Source: Nocardiopsis_B mangrovi (GTDB lineage Bacteria; Actinomycetota; Actinomycetes; Streptosporangiales; Streptosporangiaceae). Taken from it: a stretch of 64,000 nt of DNA. Positions 57,369 through 64,000 of the stretch are shown in pieces (position 1 is the first letter of the stretch; every line of letters begins with the position of its first letter). Position numbers and translations under genes: made by a program. The notes under the pieces are model-generated. The model worked only from the letters and a program-made list of their open reading frames with translations. It did not search any database and was not told the origin of the DNA. The stretch is from positions 97,633 through 161,632 of the forward strand of contig NZ_JBHSFQ010000013.1 of assembly GCF_042653925.1 (NCBI RefSeq), read 5' to 3'.

Positions 57369-57771
57369 ACGCCGCCTGTCCGGCGTTTTTCGGCCACAGC
57401 CGAAAGTCGTTGCCAGGGTTGACGGGACCGAAGTACCTTCTTCCCCGGAACCAGCGCAGGACCAGCGCAGACCCGGTGCACACCGGAACCGGACGCGGGG
57501 AGTCCGGTGCGCGGTCCAGCGGGGTCCTCGGCCGGCGCGGGAGCGGCGCCACCGAGGGCGCCGCGACCCACTGAGCCGGCCCGGCGACGCCGGGCCACCG
57601 GCCACGTCCCCCGCGTATTCGTTCCGGAGCGGCCCCCGGGTGGCCGTCCGGACGGACCCGCCGACGGTGCGGCCGGCGGGTGATGGTCACCCGGAACTGG
57701 ATGGGGGCGTTCCGGCACCGTGGGGGGTGCCGGAACGCCCTTCCCCTTGCCCCGTTCCCGTCGGACCGTCC
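57369..57771. other. Gene-free interval between convergent genes
   Basis: 403 bases. It contains a small hairpin (TTTCGGC-CACA-GCCGAAA, 57388-57405) just after the regulator gene, a short direct repeat ccagcgcag around 57450-57470, and the strong terminator listed next. No gene or RNA was recognised in between. Confidence 0.6.
57705..57740 (-). terminator. Thiolase terminator, 15-bp perfect stem
   Basis: GGGCGTTCCGGCACC pairs perfectly with GGTGCCGGAACGCCC across a 6-nt loop, 31 bp past the thiolase stop. It can serve both strands. Confidence 0.88.
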
Positions 57772-58914
57772 TCAGACGCGCTCGATGACGGTGACGTTGG
57801 CCTGGCCGCCGCCCTCGCACATCGTCTGCAGGCCGTAGCGGCCGCCCGACCGGTGCAGTTCGTGGACGAGCTTGGTCATCAGGATGGCGCCGGTGGCCCC
57901 CAGGGGGTGCCCGAGCGCGATCGCGCCGCCGTTGGGGTTGGTCGTGGCGGGGTCGGCGCCCAGCTCCTCGATCCAGGCGAGCGGCACGGGCGCGAACGCC
58001 TCGTTGATCTCGGTGACGTCGATGTCGCCGATGCCCAGGCCGGCCTTTTCCAGCGCCCTGCGGGTCGCCGGGATGGGCGCGGTGAGCATGTAGACGGGGT
58101 CGTCGCCGACAAGGGACAGCTGGACGATGCGGGCCAACGGGGTCAGCCCGTGGTCCCGGACCGCGCGCTCGGAGGCGATGAGGACCGCGCCGGCGCCGAT
58201 CGAGATCTGGCTCGCCACGGCCGCGGTGAGGGCCCAGCCCTCCCGCAGGGGCGCCAGCCCGGCCATCTTCTCCAGCGTGGTGTCGGCGCGCACGCCCTCG
58301 TCCCGGGACACGCCCGCGATGGGGGCGATCTCCTTGTCGAAGTACCCGGCGTCGCGTGCGGCGGCGGCCCGCTGGTGGCTCTGGAGCGCGTAGCGCTCCA
58401 GGTCCTCGCGGCTGTAGCCCCATTTCTCGGCCATGAGCTGGGCGCCGCGGAACTGGGAGATCTCCTGGGTCCCGTACCGCTCCACCCAGCCGTCGCCGAA
58501 CAGCGAGAGCCCGTTGTCGATGGCGAACTGGACGTTGGCCCCCATCGGGACCATCCCCATGTTCTCCACCCCGGAGGCCATGACGAGGTCCTGGGTGCCG
58601 GACAGCACGCCCTGCGCCGCGAAGTGCACGGCCTGCTGGGAGGAGCCGCACTGCCGGTCGATGGTGACCCCGGGCGTGGTCTCGGGCAGCCCCGCGGACA
58701 GCCAGGCGGTGCGCGCGAGGTCGAGCGCCTGCGGGCCGGCCTGGCTCACACAGCCCATGATGACGTCCTCGACGGCGGCGGGGTCCACCCCCGTCCGCTC
58801 GACGACCTCCTTGAGCACGTGCGCCCCCAGGTCCGCCGGATGCACGGCGGCCAGCGCGCCCTTTCTGGTTCCGACCGGGGTGCGAACAGCCCCGACGATG
58901 AATGCCTCAGCCAC
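57772..58914 (-). CDS. Acetyl-CoA acetyltransferase (thiolase)
   Basis: 380 residues. Acylated Cys in DRQCGSSQQAVHF (about 89), His in GGAIALGHPLGATGA and second Cys in MCEGGGQANV are all in place; EINEAFAPV is the conserved Asn-Glu segment. Degradative and biosynthetic thiolases are not separable by these motifs; this form (SteA/PhlD-like acetyl-CoA acyltransferase of actinobacteria) usually serves fatty-acid or steroid side-chain breakdown. It is monocistronic, with a promoter overlapped by a palindrome. Confidence 0.93.
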   Translation of the reverse strand: MAEAFIVGAVRTPVGTRKGALAAVHPADLGAHVLKEVVERTGVDPAAVEDVIMGCVSQAGPQALDLARTAWLSAGLPETTPGVTIDRQCGSSQQAVHFAAQGVLSGTQDLVMASGVENMGMVPMGANVQFAIDNGLSLFGDGWVERYGTQEISQFRGAQLMAEKWGYSREDLERYALQSHQRAAAARDAGYFDKEIAPIAGVSRDEGVRADTTLEKMAGLAPLREGWALTAAVASQISIGAGAVLIASERAVRDHGLTPLARIVQLSLVGDDPVYMLTAPIPATRRALEKAGLGIGDIDVTEINEAFAPVPLAWIEELGADPATTNPNGGAIALGHPLGATGAILMTKLVHELHRSGGRYGLQTMCEGGGQANVTVIERV

Positions 58915-58956
58915 GGTGTCCTCCTGGAGGGGCCGGGAAAACGAACGAACCTTGTG

Positions 58957-58990
58957 AACCGAACCATATTCGGTTTGCTTCGGGAGACAA
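58957..58990 (-). promoter_or_regulatory. Thiolase promoter overlapped by a 7-5-7 palindrome
   Basis: Leftward -35 TTGTCT (58990-58985) and -10 TATGGT (58968-58963), spacer 16 bp. The inverted repeat AACCGAA-CCATA-TTCGGTT (58957-58975) covers the -10, so a repressor binding there would block transcription. The repressor is not encoded nearby; TetR-type acyl-CoA-responsive regulators would be candidates. Confidence 0.6.
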
Positions 58991-59024
58991 GACAGCGGAA
59001 CGCCTTTGGGCCAGAATCGGCCCC

Positions 59025-60212
59025 ATGCTTCTGGAGAGCGTCGGCAAGCGCTACGACCGCCACGGCCCCTGGATCATCCGCGACGTGCACTTGGCGGTCC
59101 CGGAGTCGGCGGTGATCCGGATCGAGGGCGCCAACGGGCGGGGCAAGTCGACCCTGCTCAGGGTCCTCGCCGGGATCAGCCGCCCCACCGCGGGAAGGGT
59201 CACCGGCCGCCCGCCCACCGCGTACGTACCCGAGCGCTTCCCGCCCGACCTGCCGTTCCACGCGGCCGGCTACCTGCGCCACGTCGGCCGGATCCACGGG
59301 CTGACGCGCGCCGAGTCCGCCCGCCGCGCCGCGCTGTGGATCGACCGCCTCGGTCTGTCCGGGCATGCGCGCGTCCCGCTGAAGCGGCTCTCCAAGGGCA
59401 CGTCACAGAAGGTCGCGGTGGCCCAGGCGCTCATGGCCCGGCCCGGGCTGCTGGTCCTGGACGAGGCGTGGACCGGCCTCGACGCCGACACCCGGTCGCG
59501 GCTGGACGACGCGGTCCTGGACCTGGCCCGCGACGGCGGCCGGGTGGTCTTCGTCGACCACGACCCCACGAGGATGGCCGGCCGGGTGACGGCGGTCCAC
59601 CGGCTGACCGACGGACACCTGATGCCGGCAGAGGACACGATGGCCGACCGCGCCACAGCGGCCCACCAGCTGACCGACGAACACCCGATCCCAGCAGAAG
59701 ACACAGAGGCCGACCGCGCCACAGCGGCCCACCAGCTGACCGACGAACACCCGATCCCAGCAGAAGACACAGAGGCCGACCGCGCCACAGCGGCCCACCG
59801 GCTAACCGACGAACGCCTGATTCCGGCAGAAGGCACGGCGCCGGACGCCGGGAACACCGGACCGCACGGCCGCATCGAAGCCGACCCGGCGAACGGAACG
59901 CACCCGCCGTCCGGCCGCCCTGGGATACCCGCGACCGCGCGAGCCGGGGATGTCGTGCGGGCGGCGGGGAACACCGGACCACACGTGCACATCGAAGTCG
60001 ACACGGTGCCCGACACGCCCCTGCCGTCCGGCCTGCCCGGGACGCCCTCGGTCGCGACCACGGCCCCGGGCCGCGCCCGCCTCACCGTCGCCGCACGGCA
60101 CTCCGACGCGCTGCTGCGTCACCTGCTCGACCTGCGCCCCCCGGTGCACATCCACTCGTTGTCCGAACCGGTCCCCGCACAGGGGACCGGCGGCGAAGGA
60201 GACCCCGCATGA
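59025..60212 (+). CDS. ABC transporter ATP-binding protein with internal minisatellite expansion
   Basis: 395 residues from ATG 59025. Residues 1-190 form a compact ATPase: Walker A GANGRGKSTLL, a degenerate signature LSKGTSQKVAVAQAL, Walker B LLVLDEAWTGLD and H-loop VFVDHDP. After the final strand (VTAVHRLTDGHL) the protein runs into four 22-residue repeats, then two copies of a G-N-T-G-P-H-containing block. It returns to a normal-looking C-terminal piece (RLTVAARHSDALLRHLLDLRPP). Close relatives without repeats would have about 240 residues. Its stop overlaps the permease start (ATGA). Confidence 0.88.
   Translation: MLLESVGKRYDRHGPWIIRDVHLAVPESAVIRIEGANGRGKSTLLRVLAGISRPTAGRVTGRPPTAYVPERFPPDLPFHAAGYLRHVGRIHGLTRAESARRAALWIDRLGLSGHARVPLKRLSKGTSQKVAVAQALMARPGLLVLDEAWTGLDADTRSRLDDAVLDLARDGGRVVFVDHDPTRMAGRVTAVHRLTDGHLMPAEDTMADRATAAHQLTDEHPIPAEDTEADRATAAHQLTDEHPIPAEDTEADRATAAHRLTDERLIPAEGTAPDAGNTGPHGRIEADPANGTHPPSGRPGIPATARAGDVVRAAGNTGPHVHIEVDTVPDTPLPSGLPGTPSVATTAPGRARLTVAARHSDALLRHLLDLRPPVHIHSLSEPVPAQGTGGEGDPA
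59577..59840 (+). repeat. 66-bp coding minisatellite, four units
   Basis: Units begin at 59577, 59643, 59709 and 59775. Units 2 and 3 appear identical; unit 4 differs in its second half; unit 1 is the diverged, presumably ancestral segment encoding the end of the ATPase domain. Each unit is 22 codons (A-D-R-A-T-A-A-H-Q-L-T-D-E-H-P-I-P-A-E-D), so changes in number keep the frame. Confidence 0.93.
59850..60050 (+). repeat. Second, 116-bp-spaced duplication in the same gene
   Basis: Blocks starting at 59850 and 59966 share gggaacaccggacc and encode G-N-T-G-P-H-x-x-I-E-x-D, then P-S-G-x-P-G-x-P. They are more diverged than the 66-bp units, so the duplication is older. 116 is not a multiple of three, and compensating indels must lie between the blocks. 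Confidence 0.7.
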
Positions 60213-60877
60213 CCGCGCTCGTGGCCTACCGCCTGGGGCTGCTGTTCCGCTCGGCCCGCTGGCTGCCGCCGTTCCTGCTGTGGGTGGTCGTCCTGGGCAT
60301 GGGCAGCGCCCCCGGCCAGCCCTTCGCCCAGACGATCGCCTACAACTGCATGGCGCTGGTACCCGCCTGCGCCTGGATCGCCCGCGTCCTCCTACTCGCC
60401 GAGCCCGATGCCGCGCGCGCGATCGCGGTCGCCGCGCGCGGACCGGTCCGGGTCCACCTGGGGGCACTGGCGGCGGCCGTGGTCGTCGGAGCCGCGCTCG
60501 CCCTCCTGGGGATCGGCGCGGCAGCGGCCACCATCGGCTTCGCCGACCCGTCGCTGGCCTCGGCCACCGAGTGGGCCGCCCTCCTGGCGGCCGGCGCGGT
60601 GACCGGCCTGGTGTGCGTCCTGGTCGGGGTCGCCATCGGCGCCGCCTGCACCACGCCGCTGGAGGGCCGCCCGGGCGTGGCGATCCCCGCGACCGGGATC
60701 GTCGCCGTGCTCGCGCTGGTCGCCTCCGGCTCCCCCGCGCAGGCGGCCGTGACCGGCGTCGCCGGAGCGCCGAGCCCCGAGGCGAGCACCGCGCTGCTCA
60801 TCGCCCTCGCCGCCGCCGTCGTCCTCGCCACCGCCACCGCGGCGGCGACCGCGTGGTGGACCCGCTCCCGCAGCTGA
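60209..60877 (+). CDS. Six-helix ABC transporter membrane subunit
   Basis: 222 residues; the ATG overlaps the ATPase stop. Six hydrophobic helices (about 15-33, 45-62, 82-108, 120-145, 155-178 and 195-215) with few charged residues, the minimal size for an ABC-2-like half transporter. With the preceding ATPase it forms a small exporter of unknown substrate. The peptide and methyltransferase genes lie 185 bp downstream on the same strand. Confidence 0.82.
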   Translation: MTALVAYRLGLLFRSARWLPPFLLWVVVLGMGSAPGQPFAQTIAYNCMALVPACAWIARVLLLAEPDAARAIAVAARGPVRVHLGALAAAVVVGAALALLGIGAAAATIGFADPSLASATEWAALLAAGAVTGLVCVLVGVAIGAACTTPLEGRPGVAIPATGIVAVLALVASGSPAQAAVTGVAGAPSPEASTALLIALAAAVVLATATAAATAWWTRSRS

Positions 60878-61061
60878 TGGGCCCGCGTCCGAGCCGGTCA
60901 GGGCCGGTCAGGGCCGCGTCCGACTCGGCGGGACCGGCCCCCGAGCCGGTCGAGCCGCGGGTATGCGCGGCTGACCGATTCGGGCCAAGGGCGGTTGCGG
61001 ATCGTGACGAGGGAATGACCGTGATCACGACGGCATTTCCGCTTCGAAGGGGGTCAGCGAC

Positions 61062-61190
61062 GTGGGGCGACACGGCGACCAGGACAAGGGCGAAGACCAG
61101 GGTGCCGGAACGCCGGCGGAATGGGACGGCCAGTCCGGCGCCGACCACGGGGGCGGCGGTGAGAAGGTCGGCAGGGACGACGGCAAGTGA
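61062..61190 (+). CDS. 42-residue Asp/Gly-rich peptide coupled to the methyltransferase
   Basis: GTG 61062 has AAGGGGG 8 nt upstream. The frame is 86% G/C at third positions and ends TGA overlapping the next gene's GTG (GTGA). The product is hydrophilic, rich in Gly, Asp, Glu and Gln (G-D-Q-D-K-G-E-D-Q-G start, W-D-G and D-D-G near the end). Asp-Gly pairs are the preferred sites of isoaspartate formation, the substrate of the enzyme encoded by the coupled gene. It may be a modified peptide precursor, a regulator, or only a leader ORF. A competing frame (61015-61200) uses rare codons and is rejected. Confidence 0.5.
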   Translation: MGRHGDQDKGEDQGAGTPAEWDGQSGADHGGGGEKVGRDDGK

Positions 61191-62356
61191 CCTCACCTGA
61201 AGAACGCTCGGCCGCGCTCGCACGGCGGCTGCGCGAGCGGGGCATCCTCACCGACGCCTGGGAGCAGGCGTTCGCCAAGGTGCCCCGCCACGCCTTCCTC
61301 CCCGATGAGATCTGGGCCCCTGAGGCGGGCGCTCCGGGCCGGATGGTCCCGGTCGGCCGGGACGACCCGTACTGGCTCGACAACGCGTACGACGACGTCG
61401 CCGTGGCCACCCAGGTGGACGACGGCCGCCCCTCGGGCCGGCACGGGCGCGGGCGCACGGTGACCAGCTCGGTGAGCCAGCCGTCGCTGGTTCTGACGAT
61501 GCTCGACGCCGCCGACCTCGCCGACGGGGCCCGGGTGCTGGAGATCGGGACGGGGTCGGGGTACAACGCGGCGCTGCTGGCGGCGCGGCTCGGCTCGCGG
61601 AACGTCACCTCCATCGAAATCGATCCGCACGTGGCCTGGCACGCCCGCGTGCGCCTGCTCGCCGCCGGGAGGTTCCCCCGCGTGGTGACGGGCGACGGCA
61701 CCCGCGGCGTCCCGGAGGACGCCCCATTCGACCGGGTCCTCGCGACGGTCGCCGCGAACACCATCCCCTACGCCTGGGTGGAGCAGACCGTTCCGGGCGG
61801 GTTGGTGGTGGCGCCGTGGGGCACCCCGTACTCGAGCGCGGGCCTGCTGCGGCTGGCCGTGCGCGACGACGGCACCGCCGAGGGGCGGGTGTCGGGCCGC
61901 GCCGGGTTCATGCTCCTGCGCGGCCAGCGCGCACCGCTGGGCGGCTGGCGCCGCCACGTGAACACCGGTACACCCGCCACCACCGCGGAGTCGACCACCA
62001 CGGTGGATCTGGGGGACCTGGTCGGCCTCGACGGCCCGGCCCGCTACGCGATCGGCGTCCTGGTCCCCGACCTGTACCAGGTGGAACGGCACGCCGACGA
62101 CGGATCGGGTGAGTACACGCTCTGGCTGTTCGACGCCCGCGGCTCCTGGGCCGCCGCCGACCACACCCCGGGCGCCCCGTCCGCCCGCGTCTCCCAGCAC
62201 GGCCCCCGTTCCCTATGGACCGAGGTGGAGAGGGCCTACCACTGGTGGACCCACAACAACCGCCCCACCCGCGACCGCTTCGGCCTCACCGTCACCCCGG
62301 AGGGCCAAACCCCCTGGCTCGACACCCCGGACACCCCCGTCACCCTCGCCCCTTGA
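61187..62356 (+). CDS. Protein-L-isoaspartate O-methyltransferase-like SAM enzyme
   Basis: 389 residues. PIMT hallmarks: FAKVPRHAFLPDEIWA, a T-S-S-V-S-Q-P segment (active-site T/S-I-S-Q-P equivalent), motif I RVLEIGTGSGYNAALLA, acidic SIEIDPHVAW and the post-I motif FDRVLATVAANTIPYAWVEQ. A C-terminal extension of about 170 residues (from 220) is characteristic of actinobacterial PIMT homologues, some of which act in RiPP pathways on Asp residues. Its start overlaps the stop of the Asp/Gly-rich peptide gene. Repair of aged proteins and peptide modification are both possible. Confidence 0.88.
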   Translation: MTSPEERSAALARRLRERGILTDAWEQAFAKVPRHAFLPDEIWAPEAGAPGRMVPVGRDDPYWLDNAYDDVAVATQVDDGRPSGRHGRGRTVTSSVSQPSLVLTMLDAADLADGARVLEIGTGSGYNAALLAARLGSRNVTSIEIDPHVAWHARVRLLAAGRFPRVVTGDGTRGVPEDAPFDRVLATVAANTIPYAWVEQTVPGGLVVAPWGTPYSSAGLLRLAVRDDGTAEGRVSGRAGFMLLRGQRAPLGGWRRHVNTGTPATTAESTTTVDLGDLVGLDGPARYAIGVLVPDLYQVERHADDGSGEYTLWLFDARGSWAAADHTPGAPSARVSQHGPRSLWTEVERAYHWWTHNNRPTRDRFGLTVTPEGQTPWLDTPDTPVTLAP

Positions 62357-62364
62357 CCCCTCTC

Positions 62365-62390
62365 CGGGCAGGGGCCCCGGCGCCTGCCCG
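62365..62390 (+). terminator. Terminator candidate after the methyltransferase gene
   Basis: CGGGCAGG pairs with CCTGCCCG over a 10-nt GC-rich loop, 8 bp past the stop codon. A short direct repeat accgatgcag follows at about 62396-62420. Confidence 0.55.
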
Positions 62391-62571
62391 CAGGAACCGA
62401 TGCAGGGACCGATGCAGCGACCGCACCCGGCACGGACGGTGGTGGGTCGGGTCTAAGACAGGCATACCCCTTGGCCGCGCGCAGCCGACCCGGGCCGCCG
62501 GCACCGGCGGTGGGAGGGGTAGGGCGGCCGTACGCACATCCTCAAGTGATCGTTTCGTCGTTGAGCCAGGG

Positions 62572-63340
62572 CTCAAACGGGCAGCGACGCAAGCGAAGGG
62601 CAGGTCGAGCGGGAAGCCTCCGGCGGTCGCGGAGCCGGTGTCCAGACGGGCAGCGACCGCCGGTAGTGGAGCAGGCCGAGGGGAGGGGTGCAGGGAACCT
62701 CGTAACGCTTCAGGCGGACACCGACACCGATGAGGGGGTGGAGGGTGGGCCCGTGCGCGGCTCCTCGGTGACCGAGAGACCGGGGTTCAGCCAAGCATTG
62801 AGGGCCGGTGATGAGGCCGTGAACGCCGATGCGGGCGGTGCTCGGTTGGAATTCCGGCGGGCGTCGTCGGCGGAGCTGGGTGGGAATCCACGGTTCGGCG
62901 CGGGGTGGGTTCGACCGAGCAACTAGGGCCCGTAGCGCAGAAGGCAGCTCGGACGGCTGCGCCATGATGGCTGCGCTTCAAGCGGGCGGCAACGGCAGTG
63001 AGGGGCCGGGCACGATCCCTCAGGCTGTCACAGCGTGGGGTTCCAACGGGCAGCGACGGCCGGCGGTGGGGACAGGTCCCGCGGCCAGTGCGGGAGGCGC
63101 CGCGCCGAGGTCCAAGCGGGCAGCGAGGGCGGGTGGTGAGGCCGTGTCGGATCCGGGCGGAGTCGGGTTCGGGTTCAAGCAGGCGGCGACGGCGGCGAGG
63201 GGCCGGGCCGAGCGCAATCCCTCGGGCCGCCACAGGGTGGGGTTCAAGCGGGCGGCGACGGCGGCGAGGGGTGGGGCCGGACAGGCGTCCCCGGGCGGTC
63301 GCGGGGCCTGGTTCAGACAGGCGGCGACGGCGGTGAGGGG
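62572..63340. repeat. Array of about twelve degenerate 69-bp tandem repeats
   Basis: A core of about 29 bp (best form ttcaagcgggcggcgacggc then ggcgagggg) recurs near 62572, 62640, 62709, 62785, 62852, 62909, 62977, 63041, 63110, 63174, 63243 and 63312. Spacings are mostly 64-69 bp; the last three copies are the best conserved and the middle ones are weak. The stretch between cores is variable. 69 bp equals 23 codons, so it could be a decayed coding repeat, but no frame is convincing. No cas gene accompanies it. Confidence 0.75.
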
Positions 63341-63679
63341 TGGGCCGGGGGGATCCTCAGGTGGTCGCGGGGCGTGGGCCAGAGTTCGGCGGTGCGCTGG
63401 GGACTGGGGGGCGTGGGCGGGTGCCGGGTGGTGTGTGGTGGCGGTCCCGGCTACCGGGGTCCTTCTGGTACCTGGGGCGCCGCCGGGTGGATGCCGTCGC
63501 CGGTCGCCGGTCGCCGTGTGCTGCGGGGTGGACGGGGGCGGGGCGACCCCCTCCCACACGTGGGGCCACCCCGCCTGGGCGCGTTCGGTGCCCCTGTCCG
63601 TGGCCGGTGTCCGTCTCGGTTGTCCGTCTCGGTGGCCGGTGTGGTCCCGGCCCGGGTCCCCCGGGCTCCTGCCGCGGGT

Positions 63680-64000
63680 TCATGGGCCGGGGTAGGGGTC
63701 GGGGACGGTGGTGTGGGTGCGGTGGTGCGGGGTCCGCCATACCAGGGTGCCGGGAGAGGGCTGGGACAGCTTCCAGCCGGGGTGTTGCTTGAGGCGGTGG
63801 TGGCGTCGGCACAGCGCGGCCAGGTTGGCGGCACTGGTCGGGCCTCCGAGGTGGTGGGGGACGGTGTGGTCGGCGTCGCACTCCACCGCCGGGCGGTTGC
63901 AGTGGGGGAAGCGGCAGGTGCGGTCGCGGGAGTCGATGTGGGACCGCAGCCGGGGCGGGGGCCGGTAGCGGGTGGTGCCCTCGGCCACCGGGGTTCCCTC
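63680..64000 (-). CDS. HNH endonuclease, DUF222/13E12 type, C-terminal part
   Basis: The frame is open to the end of the window, so the N-terminal DUF222 part lies outside. The visible 106 residues hold the complete HNH nuclease: R-D-R-T-C-R-F-P-H-C (first Cys pair), the D-H in CDADHTVPHHLGG, N in AANLAALC and the H-H-x-x-K-x-x-x-G-W finish. These proteins are multi-copy in actinobacterial genomes (REP13E12 relatives) and behave like mobile or repeated sequence. It directly borders the 69-bp repeat array. Confidence 0.9.
   Translation of the reverse strand, partial: EGTPVAEGTTRYRPPPRLRSHIDSRDRTCRFPHCNRPAVECDADHTVPHHLGGPTSAANLAALCRRHHRLKQHPGWKLSQPSPGTLVWRTPHHRTHTTVPDPYPGP

Larger units (their letters stand above)
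62357..63679. other. 1.3-kb gene-free region filled by degenerate repeats
   Basis: No frame here has a convincing start, ribosome site or known family, although long frames are open on both strands because stops are rare at this GC content. The middle 770 bp is the repeat array listed next; the last 340 bp up to the HNH gene is G-rich and low-complexity. Confidence 0.7.

Noticed and set aside
61015..61200. Alternative 61-residue frame overlapping the small peptide gene
   Set aside because: It uses many AGG/AGA/TCA/AGT codons, has lower third-position GC, and its ribosome site is too close to the ATG; the frame starting at 61062 fits better.
62572..63340. CRISPR array
   Set aside because: Unit size is similar, but the cores are diverged, spacers share composition and partial similarity with one another, and no cas gene is in the window.

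Overview
The window is about 74% GC, with strong third-position G/C bias, frequent GTG/TTG starts and actinobacterial signature families (DUF397 and DUF5753 regulators, ANTAR proteins, PlsX, DUF222/HNH endonuclease, LpqH-like lipoprotein). It comes from a filamentous actinomycete. Gene content is compatible with Nocardiopsaceae (Nocardiopsis, Streptomonospora and relatives), but that placement is inference from memory. No rRNA, tRNA, prophage or complete insertion sequence was seen.

Region 1 (1-13.6 kb) follows the end of a glycosyltransferase gene and is a stress-signalling neighbourhood. It holds a MEDS/RsbW-like kinase, a STAS antagonist, a GAF-ANTAR protein, a PAS-GAF sensor, two membrane or secreted proteins, and a locus with the architecture of Streptomyces osaB-osaA-osaC: a stand-alone receiver, a 1,424-residue hybrid kinase with six near-identical HAMP-type repeats, and a divergent RsbW-GAF-PP2C phosphatase. 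Region 2 (13.6-19.1 kb) is one leftward unit encoding an ABC exporter and a NarL-type two-component system with an upstream palindrome, followed by a stand-alone divergent ClpX.

Region 3 (19.4-26.9 kb) is a patchwork with clear decay: two head-to-head gene remnants, an XRE regulator fused in frame to DUF397, and a frameshifted RsbW-like gene behind a small coupled ORF. It also has a two-gene enoyl-CoA hydratase/SDR operon and a TPR protein. Region 4 (26.9-38.7 kb) is a complete leftward myo-inositol-type catabolic and uptake operon: two Gfo/Idh dehydrogenases, IolC, a Cgl0159-type aldolase, IolB, IolD, an IolE/H-like isomerase, and a sugar ABC importer. A divergent GntR/HutC regulator has a perfect TGTCTAGACA operator between the two promoters. 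A 7-codon stub at the operon end looks like the relic of another isomerase gene.

Region 5 (38.7-51.4 kb) carries a ROK sugar kinase, a membrane protein, lysine 2,3-aminomutase, an isolated plsX, argS, ribokinase and exonuclease III, interrupted by two Pro/acidic-rich anchored proteins and a perfect 284-bp tandem duplication. Region 6 (51.4-57.4 kb) has an OmpR-type two-component system preceded by 11-bp-phased repeats and two unexplained hairpins, then an anchored protein, a YcaQ-like winged-helix protein with a probable leaderless promoter, and an ArsR-type regulator.

Region 7 (57.4-64 kb) has a thiolase with a palindromic operator and a small ABC transporter whose ATPase carries a 66-bp minisatellite. 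Next come a tiny Asp/Gly-rich peptide gene translationally coupled to a protein-isoaspartate methyltransferase homologue, a gene-free array of about twelve degenerate 69-bp repeats, and the C-terminal part of an HNH endonuclease. The best candidates for something undescribed are the peptide/methyltransferase/ABC neighbourhood, the 69-bp array beside the HNH gene, and the RNA-like hairpins at 51.5-51.9 kb.
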